Positions 27,181 to 35,681 of a stretch of DNA of 64,000 nt are shown here, in pieces. Both the position numbers and the translations under genes were made by a program. Source of the stretch: Aldehydirespirator sp965221215. Lineage in GTDB: Bacteria; Actinomycetota; Acidimicrobiia; Acidimicrobiales; Aldehydirespiratoraceae. The stretch lies in contig OZ244872.1 of the NCBI GenBank assembly GCA_965221215.1, forward strand, positions 3,304,851 to 3,368,850. Reading direction: 5' to 3'. Each line of letters opens with the position of its first letter. Positions within the stretch are counted from its first letter, which is position 1. The notes under the pieces were generated by a model that was not told where the DNA came from, searched no databases, and was given only the letters and a program-made list of their open reading frames with translations.

Positions 27181-27993
27181 TCATTGCAGACCTCCGTAGC
27201 GCGACGCTGCCCGGGCGGGCAGCAGGACGCGGGCGCTCAGGGCCGCGACGACTGCGGCGCCGGCCATCAACAAGGCGGCGCCCCGGCCGCCAGCCAGCCA
27301 CGCGCCCACATCGGCGGCGACCTGTCCCGCTCCGGCCACCAGTCCGGCACCCAACAGCACAACCAGGGCCACGGTGGGCATGGCCACCGCCACCCGAGCG
27401 TGGAACAGCCGGGCGGTGGCTGCGGTCTGGGAGGCCTCGGCTTCGAGCACGGCCACGGTCTCGGCCCAGCGACCGCCGCCCTCGGCTGAGATGGAGATTA
27501 AGTCGGCCAGGGAGCGGGCCACAGCCGAGGGCACCCGGGCCGCGAACCGCTCGGCGGCGACATCCACCCCGACGTTCTCGCAGTCGGCAGCCATCGCCAC
27601 CGCGGCCGCGCCGACCGGTCCGCTCACCAGCGGGGCTGCCCTGGCCACCGCGTCGGAGGCGGTCACCGCCACTGCGGCCTGGTTGGTCAGCACGCTCGCG
27701 AATCGAGCCACTCCCTCGGCGATCGCGACCCTTCGCCTCGACACCACCAGCACCTTCACCGCGGCCGTGCAAACGACTGCACAGATCGCGGCCGCGGCCG
27801 CGTGGCCCGCCGATAGGCCCAGCACGATCAAGGCGGTGCCGCTCGCGGCGGCAGCCGGCAACTCCGCGGGGACTCGAGTCCGGCGACGGCCTTCCCTTGA
27901 CCGCAGCGACCAGCGAGTCCCGCTCGCGGGCCACAACATGATGGCCACCCCGATAGCGCCGCCCGCAACGATGATCCATCCCGAGGCGCTCAT
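27181..27993 (-). CDS. tadB: Type II secretion F-domain protein TadB
   Basis: The 270-residue partner of TadC. It starts MSASGWIIVAGGAIGVAIMLWP at ATG 27993, overlapping the TadA stop (ATGA). The T2SSF core contains RFASVLTNQAAVAVTASDAVARAAPLVSGPVGAAA and LADLISISAEGGGRWAETVAVLEAEAS, and the C-terminus has paired hydrophobic helices. Together with TadC it should form the membrane platform on which the ATPase acts. Confidence 0.75.
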   Translation of the reverse strand: MSASGWIIVAGGAIGVAIMLWPASGTRWSLRSREGRRRTRVPAELPAAAASGTALIVLGLSAGHAAAAAICAVVCTAAVKVLVVSRRRVAIAEGVARFASVLTNQAAVAVTASDAVARAAPLVSGPVGAAAVAMAADCENVGVDVAAERFAARVPSAVARSLADLISISAEGGGRWAETVAVLEAEASQTAATARLFHARVAVAMPTVALVVLLGAGLVAGAGQVAADVGAWLAGGRGAALLMAGAAVVAALSARVLLPARAASRYGGLQ

Positions 27994-29627
27994 TGCGGAG
28001 CTCCGTTGCGGTCTGCGGCGCTCGAGTCGCCGCCCACCAGCTGCAGGGCGGTCCGGCGGGGCTCGGCCTGTGGGGCAGGGCAGTGAACGGTTACGGCTGC
28101 CGACCGGTAGACGTCGGCCATCCGGCCCACGGGCTGCTCTACCGGCGCGGCCCACCGCTCCCCGGGCTGCAGCCGCCACAGGCCGCGGGTCGAGATCGCG
28201 CCGTCGGCGCCGGTTCCGATGATCTGGGTCACATCCGCGATCACCCGCTCGCCGGCGTGGTTGCGGCCCATCCACACCAGCAGATGCACCGCGATGGCTA
28301 TCGACCGGCGGGCCAGGCTCTCATCGGCGCCCTCGGAGGTGGCGTAGGCGGTGAGCTTCTCCATCACTCCGTCGCCGGGCGGGGAGTGCAGCGTGACGAT
28401 GCAGCCGTCGAGCCCCGACGACATGGCGTCGAGCAGGGCCATCGTGCCCTCTCCCCGCACCTCGCCCACCACCAGCTTGGAGCTGTTGGCCCGCTTGGCG
28501 TCGCGTACATGGTCGGCCATCGAGTGCTTGCCCACGCCGTCGTTGTTGGCATCGCGGGTGAGCCGCTCGTAGGCGTTGGGATGGATGCCGTACTCGCGCA
28601 GCCGCAGCTCGGGGGTGTCCTCGATGGTGTCGACCCGCTCCTCGGGCGGAACCCTCGCCAGCAGCGCCTGGCACAGGGTGGTCTTGCCGCCTCCCATCGC
28701 CGCCGCCACCACCACATTGGCCCGCACATCGCCGGCGATGGCCTCCACCAGCACGTCGGCCAACTGCTCGCTGCACAGTCCCAGCTCGGCGAGGCTGCGC
28801 TGGCCGCCCAGGTTGCTCCGCAGCACCAGCGTCGGCGGCGAGCAGACGAAGGCCTCGGCGTGCAGTCGCCACCGATCGCCGACGCGGGTGTCGAGGCGGG
28901 GATCCAACTCGTCGAAGCGCTGCGGGCGCTCGCCGGAGTAGGCGGCCAGGAACCGGCACGCTCCGATGAGCTCGTCGTCGCTCGAGAACGGGGACGGGCG
29001 ACTCTGCCGCTCGCCGTTGGAGAACTCGACCACCATCGACTCGCCGCCCCGGATCTGGAACTCCTCCACGTCGTCCTCGTCGAGCATCTCCCGCAGCCGC
29101 CGGGCGGCCGCCGCCGAAGCGGACTCGCGCCGCACGGCCCGGTCGGTGCTGTCCATCCGCTGCGGCGCGGCGGCTAGCGAGCCCAGCGAGCGACCCAGAC
29201 GGCGCAGCGCCCGCTCCGAGCGCCGCGTGGGCATCGGCGTCACTGCTCGCACCACTTGGGCGCCGGCCAGCAGCCGTACCTCGGCGGCGTCCACCACCTG
29301 GTCTGCCATCACAACCAGGGCCAACGGCACTCGGGCTGCGGATCCGGTGCTCAGGTGCAGCCTGCCCCGCAGCCCGCGCCCGGTGCCGACAGTGACCCAC
29401 AGCACTCCGGCCGCCGCCGACGCGGTGGAGCGCAGCACGCTGTCGTCGGCGAAGGCGTCGACGCTGACCACGGTGGCCCGGTGCGCGGCGGTTGCCACAG
29501 CCCGGTCGGCCAGCGACTCGCCCACCACAACGTCGGCAACCGACGATCGCACCCCGTCGATAACCGTGCGCACCACCCAGCCGGCGGCGTGCGGGTCGAG
29601 AGTGCGGTCAGCCGAGATCATCAACAC
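27990..29627 (-). CDS. tadA: Tad pilus secretion ATPase TadA (CpaF) with extra N-terminal domain
   Basis: Powers pilus assembly. Walker A is AAAMGGGKTTLCQALLA near residues 308-317, Walker B the segment KLVVGEVRGEGTMALLDAMSSGLDG, and VDTIEDTPELRL lies between them; these mark the CpaF/TadA branch. The core is preceded by FQIRGGESMVVEFSNGERQ. Residues 1-155 are not typical of CpaF: a Val/Ala-rich alpha/beta segment (VTVGTGRGLRGRLHLSTG ... PLALVVMADQVVDAAEVRLLAGAQVVRAV) that might be a degenerate TadZ-like domain. The gene overlaps the upstream SAF-domain gene by 20 bases. Confidence 0.88.
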   Translation of the reverse strand: MLMISADRTLDPHAAGWVVRTVIDGVRSSVADVVVGESLADRAVATAAHRATVVSVDAFADDSVLRSTASAAAGVLWVTVGTGRGLRGRLHLSTGSAARVPLALVVMADQVVDAAEVRLLAGAQVVRAVTPMPTRRSERALRRLGRSLGSLAAAPQRMDSTDRAVRRESASAAAARRLREMLDEDDVEEFQIRGGESMVVEFSNGERQSRPSPFSSDDELIGACRFLAAYSGERPQRFDELDPRLDTRVGDRWRLHAEAFVCSPPTLVLRSNLGGQRSLAELGLCSEQLADVLVEAIAGDVRANVVVAAAMGGGKTTLCQALLARVPPEERVDTIEDTPELRLREYGIHPNAYERLTRDANNDGVGKHSMADHVRDAKRANSSKLVVGEVRGEGTMALLDAMSSGLDGCIVTLHSPPGDGVMEKLTAYATSEGADESLARRSIAIAVHLLVWMGRNHAGERVIADVTQIIGTGADGAISTRGLWRLQPGERWAAPVEQPVGRMADVYRSAAVTVHCPAPQAEPRRTALQLVGGDSSAADRNGAPQ

Positions 29628-30225
29628 GGTCGGGCTCCCCTTCGTTGGGCGGCGCGGGCGGACATCCTGGCCAGCCCGCGGCGGGCGATTCCCATATCCA
29701 CCACACCGTCGGACCCAGCACTGCGGCCAGTTGCGGCCCGGCCTCGACTACCACGGTGCCCTCGCCCACCAGCACCACCGGCAGCACCGCCGCGGCGCAG
29801 CCGCCCGGCTTGGCGGCCAACACTGCAGCATCGCCGGCTCTGGGTCCCGGCTCGGGCCACAGCGACGGGTCGACCGCCACGGCCAGCAGGGCAGCCGACA
29901 GATCCGAGGCTGCGGGCACAGCCGAATCGGCCATCAGGGCTGCAGACACCACTGTGCCGGCCGGAACGGCCACTGCCGGCACCCGGTCGGCCAACTGGTC
30001 GGGGGTCACGAACAGAGCGGCCGACTCCTCGGGCAACTCCACCATCACGTATTCGCCCGGCTCGCGTCCTGGGGACCAGTCCTCGGCTGTGGCCACGACC
30101 TGCACCGTCGTCTCGGGCTCGGTGCGTCCGAACAGCAACACCGACAGCACAACCACCACAACGATCACGGCAGCGGCGGTGAACCGCCGGGCTTGGCCCG
30201 ACATCTGGGAGGGGTTGGTGCCCAT
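29608..30225 (-). CDS. SAF-domain pilus assembly protein (CpaB/RcpC-like)
   Basis: A 205-residue protein with an N-terminal membrane helix (RRFTAAAVIVVVVVLSVLLFG) and a secreted region. EYVMVELPEESAALFVTPDQLADRVPAVAVPAGTVVSAALM is the SAF/CpaB pattern, followed by LLAVAVDPSLWPEPGPRAGDAAVLAA. CpaB proteins line the secretin side of the Tad machine in diderms; in monoderm actinobacteria their exact role is unclear. ATG 30225 has TAGGAGC at good spacing. Confidence 0.7.
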   Translation of the reverse strand: MGTNPSQMSGQARRFTAAAVIVVVVVLSVLLFGRTEPETTVQVVATAEDWSPGREPGEYVMVELPEESAALFVTPDQLADRVPAVAVPAGTVVSAALMADSAVPAASDLSAALLAVAVDPSLWPEPGPRAGDAAVLAAKPGGCAAAVLPVVLVGEGTVVVEAGPQLAAVLGPTVWWIWESPAAGWPGCPPAPPNEGEPDRVDDLG

Positions 30226-30233
30226 CGCTGCTC

Positions 30234-32201
30234 CTAAGCCGCCGGCACCGGCGTCGCGGTGCCTTGTTGGAGGGTGATGCCGGACGTGTAGTCGACGATC
30301 TCCAGGAACCATTCGACGCCGCTGGCGAGGGTGACGCATTGGTGGAAGGTTTTGTCGTTCCCGATGCCCTCGAAGCAGGCACGGGCCTGCCAGGACCAAA
30401 CCCCCGGCGCCGGCAGCTCCCAGCGGCAGTCGTCGTAGGAGTGCGCCGACGCCTTGGCCGTCTCGATGCCGCATGAGGCCTTCACGTTCCGGCTGGTGTG
30501 GTGCTGTTGGGCCTGGGTCTGCTGGGCCGCGCTCAGGTTGTCCCAGCGGCGCAGGTAGGTGGCCAAGTCCGCGTCGGGCCGGGCCGAATCGGCGTTTTCG
30601 ATGGTGGCGCGGTGCCCCGCACGCCACGGCAGCAGCTGGGTGAGGCGGGTCTCGACGCTGACAACCTCCCACAGGCAGCCGTCGTGGCTGTCGACGTACC
30701 AGACTCCCTGTGGATCGGCTACCGGCCACACCGGCGACCCCGACACCACCAGGTGCTGGGCGCCGCCGGGCACGTTGGGATGCGGTGGCCAGGGTCTCCC
30801 CGACTCGCCCTGCGGCTCGATGCCCACCAGCGTCGCCCACTGCAGCTGCGACACGAGCAGCGAACGCTCACTCGTCGACAGCGACAGACCGGTGGTACAC
30901 GGCGCTGCATCCTCGTCCGGGGGGTTGGGATCATCAGGCCTGCGAGGATCGCCCGGTTTGCGAGGGTCGTCCGGTTTGCGGGGATCAGCCGGCTTGCGAG
31001 GAGTGGGACCGTCTTCGTCGTCATCCTCGGGGAGGATCCGAGCCAGGAAGGCGGCGAGCTGCTCGTTGTCCATCGTCGAGTCGGGGTCGGCGTCGGGCCG
31101 TGTGTAGGGGTTGGCCACCCCGTCGCCGTCGCGGTCGTGACCCTTCAGAATCCCCAGATCGGCCAACTCGTCGGCCACCTCGAACGGGTCGTCGTCCGGG
31201 TCGAACTCGATGCCGAGCCCGGCCGCAATAGCGATCAACATTTGCCCTCGCGTGACAAGTCCCTCGGCCGGCAGGGTTTTCGTGGCCGAGTCCGCGTCGA
31301 AGTCGGGGTTGTGCTCCCCGAAGGCCTTGAGGATCTTCACCAGGTCGACGGCTTCGCTCTCCTCTTCGGGGTCGTAGTCCTCAGGCAAGTAGCCGTTGTC
31401 GATGCCGGATTCGATTTCATCGCACGCCCAGTCGGCGGTGCACCCTTGATCCTCATTGTCCGGGACTTGGGTCGTGGTGGTGGCGGGCGGAGCGGTTGTG
31501 GTGGGCGTCGGACGTCGAGTGGTGGTAGTGACGGGCCTCCTGGTGGTTGGCACGGGTCGGGCCGTCGTGGTGGGCGGCGGCCGTCGGACAGTTGTGGTGG
31601 GCACTGGCCGTCGGGTGGTGGTGGGTCTTTGGGTTGTTGTTGTGGGGCGTCGGGTCGTGGTTGGTGGCGGTTGAAAGCAGTGGTTGGGTGGGCTGCAGAT
31701 GGGTGGCCTGGTGGTAGTCGGCCTCCTGGTGGTGGTTGGTGGCGGTTGAAAGCACTGGTTGGGTGGGCTGCAGATCGGGAGCCGGGTTGTGGTGGGTCGT
31801 CGGACAGTTGTGGTGGGCACCGGCCGTCGGGTGGTGGTGGGTCTTTGGGTTGTTGTCGTGGGGCGTCGGGTCGTGGTTGGTGGCGGTTGAAAGCAGTGGT
31901 TGGGTGGGCTGCAGATGGGTGGCCGGGTGGTGGTCGGGCGTCGGGTCGTGGTTGGTGGCGGTTGAAAGCAGTGGTTGGGTGGGCTGCAGATGGGTGGCCG
32001 GGTGGTCGGGGGCCGCGTGGTGGATGTTCTGTGGGTGTGGCCTCGGAAGAGCGGGTGAGCTGACGCCGACTTGGTGCCCAGGCCCAAGTCGGAGCGCTGG
32101 TGGGCAATCACCCCGCCCAGCACCAAGGCGGCGGCGAGGGCGATGATCACCAGCGCGTTGCGGCCTGGAGACGGTCGGGACGGTTGTGGCGATGCAAACA
32201 T
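30234..32201 (-). CDS. Surface protein with Thr/Pro-rich tandem repeats and SLH-like domain
   Basis: A 655-residue exported protein beside the pilus genes. Residues 15-33 are a membrane helix or signal anchor. Residues 58-246 are a Thr/Pro/Arg-rich stalk with four ICSPPNHCFQPPPTTTRR units (at about 71, 96, 143 and 168). An acidic section holds an S-layer-homology-like pattern, LVTRGQMLIAIAAGLGIEF ... LADLGILKGHDRDGDGVANPYTRPD ... MDNEQLAAFLARIL. Then come PRKPxDP repeats (411-440) and a Cys/Trp-containing C-terminal domain of unknown type. Start ATG 32201 follows AAAGGAGCTGC. Likely a cell-wall-linked adhesin or pilus-associated protein; function is inferred. Confidence 0.65.
   Translation of the reverse strand: MFASPQPSRPSPGRNALVIIALAAALVLGGVIAHQRSDLGLGTKSASAHPLFRGHTHRTSTTRPPTTRPPICSPPNHCFQPPPTTTRRPTTTRPPICSPPNHCFQPPPTTTRRPTTTTQRPTTTRRPVPTTTVRRPTTTRLPICSPPNQCFQPPPTTTRRPTTTRPPICSPPNHCFQPPPTTTRRPTTTTQRPTTTRRPVPTTTVRRPPPTTTARPVPTTRRPVTTTTRRPTPTTTAPPATTTTQVPDNEDQGCTADWACDEIESGIDNGYLPEDYDPEEESEAVDLVKILKAFGEHNPDFDADSATKTLPAEGLVTRGQMLIAIAAGLGIEFDPDDDPFEVADELADLGILKGHDRDGDGVANPYTRPDADPDSTMDNEQLAAFLARILPEDDDEDGPTPRKPADPRKPDDPRKPGDPRRPDDPNPPDEDAAPCTTGLSLSTSERSLLVSQLQWATLVGIEPQGESGRPWPPHPNVPGGAQHLVVSGSPVWPVADPQGVWYVDSHDGCLWEVVSVETRLTQLLPWRAGHRATIENADSARPDADLATYLRRWDNLSAAQQTQAQQHHTSRNVKASCGIETAKASAHSYDDCRWELPAPGVWSWQARACFEGIGNDKTFHQCVTLASGVEWFLEIVDYTSGITLQQGTATPVPAA
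31625..32003 (-). repeat. Tandem repeat region coding the Thr/Pro stalk
   Basis: Four near-identical DNA units of about 45 bp (plus strand GTGGTTGGTGGCGGTTGAAA and flanks) are spaced 75, 141 and 75 bp. That is, a block of about 216 bp has been duplicated. Each encodes ICSPPNxCFQPPPTTTRR. The length of this block is likely variable between strains. Confidence 0.85.
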
Positions 32202-32221
32202 GGCAGCAGCTCCTTTGAGGG

Positions 32222-33652
32222 TCAGCAGGTGGTGGGGAAGTGCCGTTCGGGGGTGGCGTGGTGGTGCTCCATCCACTCCTCGGCGAGACGGGCTGAGCGC
32301 CAGCAGTCCCTTCTGTCCAGGCCGAAGATGTCTTGCTCGACCCACTCACTCCAGGCGGCGCAATCGTTGCCGAAGCGCTCCGGCTCAATGTGGGGCCACC
32401 CGGTTCTGGTCTCAAGCTCCACGTCGGCGGGAAGCACGGTGCGGCACCGTTCGGCCAGCGTCATGGTGGCCGACAACATCAGGCCGGCATCGTTGGTCCG
32501 GCCTGCGGGGGTATCGGCGACTAGAGGGTCAATGACGGTGGCGCAGTGGTGCCACCCGTGGCGGTTCATGGCGGTGGCGCCCCTGAGCCCGGCGGCGTAG
32601 GCGTCGGCACGGTCCTGGTATTCGTTGAGCACGCACCACGGATGTGCACCCAGGTAGTCCATCGCCCACTTCATCTGGGTGAGCAGCCACCTGCAGTTGC
32701 CGCGGGGCTGATCGAAGCACCAACTCGTCCAGCGGGCCACATCGCTGGTCCAGCGGGGAATCTCGTCGGGCCTCCCCGAAGCGCAGATGCCTCCTACGCC
32801 CTGGTCGGGGTACGGGCTGGGACAGCCCGTCAGATCCTGGGGCGTCTCCCACTCTGACGGCGGGTGACAGTCGGAGGGCCACGGCGGACCCGGGTCGCAG
32901 ATCGGGTAGTCCCAATAGGGATGTTCACGGGGGATCATTCCCAACTCGGGGGCGGGCGGATGGCCGCCCTCGGGCGCAGGACTCGTCCCCGCCACCGTGA
33001 CCGGAATCGTGGTGGTCGCAGGCGGAGCGGTCGTCGTGGGTGGCGGCGGTGTCGTCGTGGTGGTCGTCGTGGTTGTAGTGGCCGGCGGGGCGGTGGTTGC
33101 GGGTGGGGCGGTGGTTGGCGGTGTCGTTGTGGGCGGCGGGCTGGTGGTTGTGGGCGGCGGAGCGGTCGATGTGGCTGGGGCCAAGAAAGTCGGTGTGGTC
33201 GCGGCGCTCGTGTTGTCGGGTGGTGCGTCTTCGTCGCCGGGTACGGAGGCGGAGGCCTCGGTCGTTGCGACTGCTGTCGTGGGAGTGATGGCGCCGATCA
33301 TTTGCGGGGCCGGGTCGGCGGGGACCTCGACGTTCTCGGCGGGGAGATCTTCGAACAGCAGCTTGGGCGGCCACTCGATTGCCGGTTCATCGGCTGGCGG
33401 GAGGCTCGGATCGGTGGCGTCGTTGTCCCGGTCAGCCTCTGCGCCGCTGGGTTCAGGCGGGTCGGAGTCGGCGGTGGCCAAGACCGGCTCGGGGTTGTCG
33501 GCGGTCCCACAGCTGGCCGCGAACACGCCGAGGGCGACCACCAACGTGATCGCCACCCGGAGTGCGCAAGGTCTGGGGATGGTCTTCGAGACTCCGCCAG
33601 ATGAAGCTGTGGGGCGGTGGTTGGCAATGGATTCAAAATGACAGAAATGCAT
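32222..33652 (-). CDS. Secreted lipoprotein with Thr/Pro linker, head of the Tad locus
   Basis: A 476-residue protein from ATG 33652: signal region CALRVAITLVVALGVFAASC with lipobox Cys48. An acidic/Pro region follows, then a Thr/Pro linker with a run of eleven Thr around PPATTTTTTTTTTTPPPP. The C-terminal domain is Trp/Cys-rich (YWDYPICDPGPPWPSDCHPPSEWETP, DVARWTSWCFDQPRGNCRW). It is unlike any family I recognise. It lies 20 bases before the SLH-like gene and its C-terminal domain shares a Trp/Cys-rich style with it. Role in surface attachment is conjecture. Confidence 0.6.
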   Translation of the reverse strand: MHFCHFESIANHRPTASSGGVSKTIPRPCALRVAITLVVALGVFAASCGTADNPEPVLATADSDPPEPSGAEADRDNDATDPSLPPADEPAIEWPPKLLFEDLPAENVEVPADPAPQMIGAITPTTAVATTEASASVPGDEDAPPDNTSAATTPTFLAPATSTAPPPTTTSPPPTTTPPTTAPPATTAPPATTTTTTTTTTPPPPTTTAPPATTTIPVTVAGTSPAPEGGHPPAPELGMIPREHPYWDYPICDPGPPWPSDCHPPSEWETPQDLTGCPSPYPDQGVGGICASGRPDEIPRWTSDVARWTSWCFDQPRGNCRWLLTQMKWAMDYLGAHPWCVLNEYQDRADAYAAGLRGATAMNRHGWHHCATVIDPLVADTPAGRTNDAGLMLSATMTLAERCRTVLPADVELETRTGWPHIEPERFGNDCAAWSEWVEQDIFGLDRRDCWRSARLAEEWMEHHHATPERHFPTTC

Positions 33653-33659
33653 GGGGGAA

Positions 33660-33688
33660 CACTTAGCGCACTCAAAGGCAATGTGCAA
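33660..33688 (-). promoter_or_regulatory. Candidate promoter of the Tad locus (leaderless)
   Basis: In an unusually AT-rich 60-bp pocket, the minus strand shows TTGCAC, a 17-base spacer and TAAGTG. Transcription would begin about seven bases further, next to the ATG at 33652. That start has no ribosome binding site, so a leaderless message is plausible. The same pocket must also serve the divergent hpn operon. Confidence 0.35.
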
Positions 33689-33800
33689 CTTTTTTGTGAT
33701 ATTTCTTTGAAAATCAGCGTTGACCTGGGCATTTGAGTCTCTGAACGACCGCCCGGTCGTCGCCGGTGGTAGCTTCGAGCCGGTGGGAGGGGAGCCAGTA

Positions 33801-34682
33801 GTGGACGGCGCTACGCAAAACGACCCTTCGGAGCACGCCGCCGCTGAGCGCCATGTGGGGCTCGACGCGGTGATGGCCCGGGCATCCTCTGAGAATTTCC
33901 CGGTGGCGCTGCAGCTCCTGCCCACCGCGGTGCGGCAGCACCTGCGGGCCGTCTACGGCTACGCGCGGCTCGTCGACAACCTCGGCGACGAGTACCCCGG
34001 CGACCGTCCGGCCGCCCTGGACTGGGTGGAGGCCCAGATCGACAGCCTGTTCGCAGGAGCCCCCCGCCACGAGGTCTTCGTTCGGCTGGCTCCCACGGTG
34101 GCGCGCTTCGGGCTGGACCGCAGGCCTTTCGACCGGCTTCTGGCCGCCAACCGGCTCGACCAGCACAAGCACCGCTACGCCGACTTCGACGAGCTGATGA
34201 AGTACTGCGAGCTGTCGGCCGACCCCGTCGGCCACCTGGTGCTGGCCGTGTTCGAGGCGGCTACCCCCGAGCGTCTGGCCGCCTCCGACCAGGTCTGCCG
34301 CGGCCTGCAGGTGCTGGAGCACCTCCAAGATGTGGGCGAGGACGCCGCTCAGGGGCGCGTCTACCTCCCCGCCGACGACATGGAGCGCTTCGGCGTGTCC
34401 GTCGAAGACCTCCGCGCTCCGGCGGCGTCGGCGGGCCTGCGAGGTCTGGTGGCCTACGAGGCGGCCCGGGCCCGGACCATGATTGGTGAGGGGCGGGGGC
34501 TGGTGGCATCGCTTCGCGGCCCGGCCCGCCTGGCCGTGGCCGGGTTCGTGGCCGGGGGGCTGGCCGGTCTCGATGCCATCGAGGCGGCCCGCTTCGAGGT
34601 GCTGGGCGGCCTTCGCAAGGCCGGACCGGCCCGAGTGGCGGCCCGCTTCGCAAGTGTGTACCTGGGAGCAGGCAACCCGTGA
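33801..34682 (+). CDS. hpnC: Squalene biosynthesis protein HpnC
   Basis: Hydroxysqualene synthase of the three-enzyme HpnCDE route from farnesyl diphosphate to squalene. The trans-isoprenyl synthase fold shows ENFPVALQLLPTAVRQHLRAVYGYARLVDNLGDE (first Asp-rich region) and VCRGLQVLEHLQDVGEDAAQGRVYLP (second). GTG 33801 is preceded by GGGAGGGGAG at good spacing; the frame is open to a TTG at 33720 but without a site. The stop overlaps hpnD by four bases. Confidence 0.88.
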   Translation: MDGATQNDPSEHAAAERHVGLDAVMARASSENFPVALQLLPTAVRQHLRAVYGYARLVDNLGDEYPGDRPAALDWVEAQIDSLFAGAPRHEVFVRLAPTVARFGLDRRPFDRLLAANRLDQHKHRYADFDELMKYCELSADPVGHLVLAVFEAATPERLAASDQVCRGLQVLEHLQDVGEDAAQGRVYLPADDMERFGVSVEDLRAPAASAGLRGLVAYEAARARTMIGEGRGLVASLRGPARLAVAGFVAGGLAGLDAIEAARFEVLGGLRKAGPARVAARFASVYLGAGNP

Positions 34683-35587
34683 TCTCGGCCGAGGCTGCCT
34701 ACCGGTGCTGCGAGGAGATCACCTGGTCGCAGGCGCGCAACTTCGCCTACGGGATCCGTCTGCTGCCGCCGCCCAAGCGCCGGGCTATGGCTGCGCTCTA
34801 CGCCATGGCCCGCCGCATCGACGACGTGGGCGACGGCGACTGGTCCCAGGACCGCAAGCTCGCCGCCCTCGACGAGCTCCACCAGTCCATCGACGCGCTG
34901 GCGGCGGGCAAGATCGCCGATGCCTCGGATCCGGTGCTGGTGGGCTTGGGCCACGCCGCCGACCGCTACCCCATCCCGGTGGCCGCGCTCCACGAGATCG
35001 TGGAGGGCAGCGAACTCGACGTGCGAGGCGCCAGCTACGCCACCATGGACGACACCGTGCGCTACTGCCGGCTGGTGGCCGGCTCGGTGGGCCGGCTGTC
35101 GCTGGGCGTGTTCGGCGCCAAGCCCGCTCGGGCCGTGGCCGCGGGCCCGAACAGCAGCCGAGCCGGCACCGCTGAGGCGGCCCAGTCCCCAGAGGAACTG
35201 GCCGACGACCTCGGCGTGGCCCTCCAGCTCACCAACATGCTGCGAGACATTGTCGAGGACCACCGCATGGGGCGCATCTACCTGCCCGAGCAGGACCGGG
35301 ACCGCTTCGGGATCGTTCCCGGCCAGTGGTCGCCGCCCGAGAACGCCGCCGCGCTGGTGCAGTTCGTGGCCGGTCAGGCGGTGATGTGGTTCGAGCACGG
35401 CCTGGTGCTGCTCGATCACCTCGATCATCGCAGCCGGGCCTGCACTGCAGCCATGGCTGGGATCTACCGGCGGCTGCTGAGCCGCATGCTGGCCCGGCCG
35501 GAGACTCCGCTACAGGGGCGGGTCAGCCTTGCCGCCCACCAGAAAGCCCTGGTGGCGGCCCGCAGCCTGTCCGGGCTGAGGCCGTGA
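34679..35587 (+). CDS. hpnD: Presqualene diphosphate synthase HpnD
   Basis: Condenses two farnesyl diphosphates to presqualene diphosphate. Motifs: ITWSQARNFAYGIRLLPPPKRRAMAALYAMARRIDDVGDGD, YCRLVAGSVGRLSLGVFG and ELADDLGVALQLTNMLRDIVEDHRMGRIYLP, with the two DDxxD-type metal sites intact. The 302-residue protein starts GTG, overlapping the hpnC stop. Its own stop overlaps the first of two micro-ORFs leading to hpnE. No squalene-hopene cyclase gene is in the window. Confidence 0.9.
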   Translation: MISAEAAYRCCEEITWSQARNFAYGIRLLPPPKRRAMAALYAMARRIDDVGDGDWSQDRKLAALDELHQSIDALAAGKIADASDPVLVGLGHAADRYPIPVAALHEIVEGSELDVRGASYATMDDTVRYCRLVAGSVGRLSLGVFGAKPARAVAAGPNSSRAGTAEAAQSPEELADDLGVALQLTNMLRDIVEDHRMGRIYLPEQDRDRFGIVPGQWSPPENAAALVQFVAGQAVMWFEHGLVLLDHLDHRSRACTAAMAGIYRRLLSRMLARPETPLQGRVSLAAHQKALVAARSLSGLRP

Positions 35588-35634
35588 GCCCGCGGATGGT
35601 GGTCGGCGGCGGACAGCCTGGGTTGAGGCGGTGA
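35584..35634 (+). CDS. Micro-ORF 1 between hpnD and hpnE (decayed copy of hpnE start)
   Basis: A 16-codon frame MSPRMVVGGGQPGLRR. Its GTG overlaps the hpnD stop (GTGA) and its TGA overlaps the next micro-ORF. It resembles the HpnE start NAGPRVVVVGGGLAGL, including the glycine-rich FAD-binding loop, and is offset by 47 bp from the next unit. Confidence 0.3.
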   Translation: MSPRMVVGGGQPGLRR

Positions 35635-35681
35635 GTCCTCAGGCCGCGGCCGGTGACGGTTTGGCCGGGCCATGGCCGTGA
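35631..35681 (+). CDS. Micro-ORF 2 between hpnD and hpnE
   Basis: A 16-codon frame MSPQAAAGDGLAGPWP beginning with a GTG that overlaps the stop of micro-ORF 1. It ends in a TGA overlapping an in-frame GTG of hpnE (35678). Units therefore begin at 35584, 35631 and 35678, exactly 47 bp apart. Confidence 0.3.
   Translation: MSPQAAAGDGLAGPWP

Noticed and set aside
31600..32010. Regularly spaced repeats that could suggest a CRISPR array
   Set aside because: The repeats are in a coding frame, the spacers are themselves repeated, and no cas genes are present.
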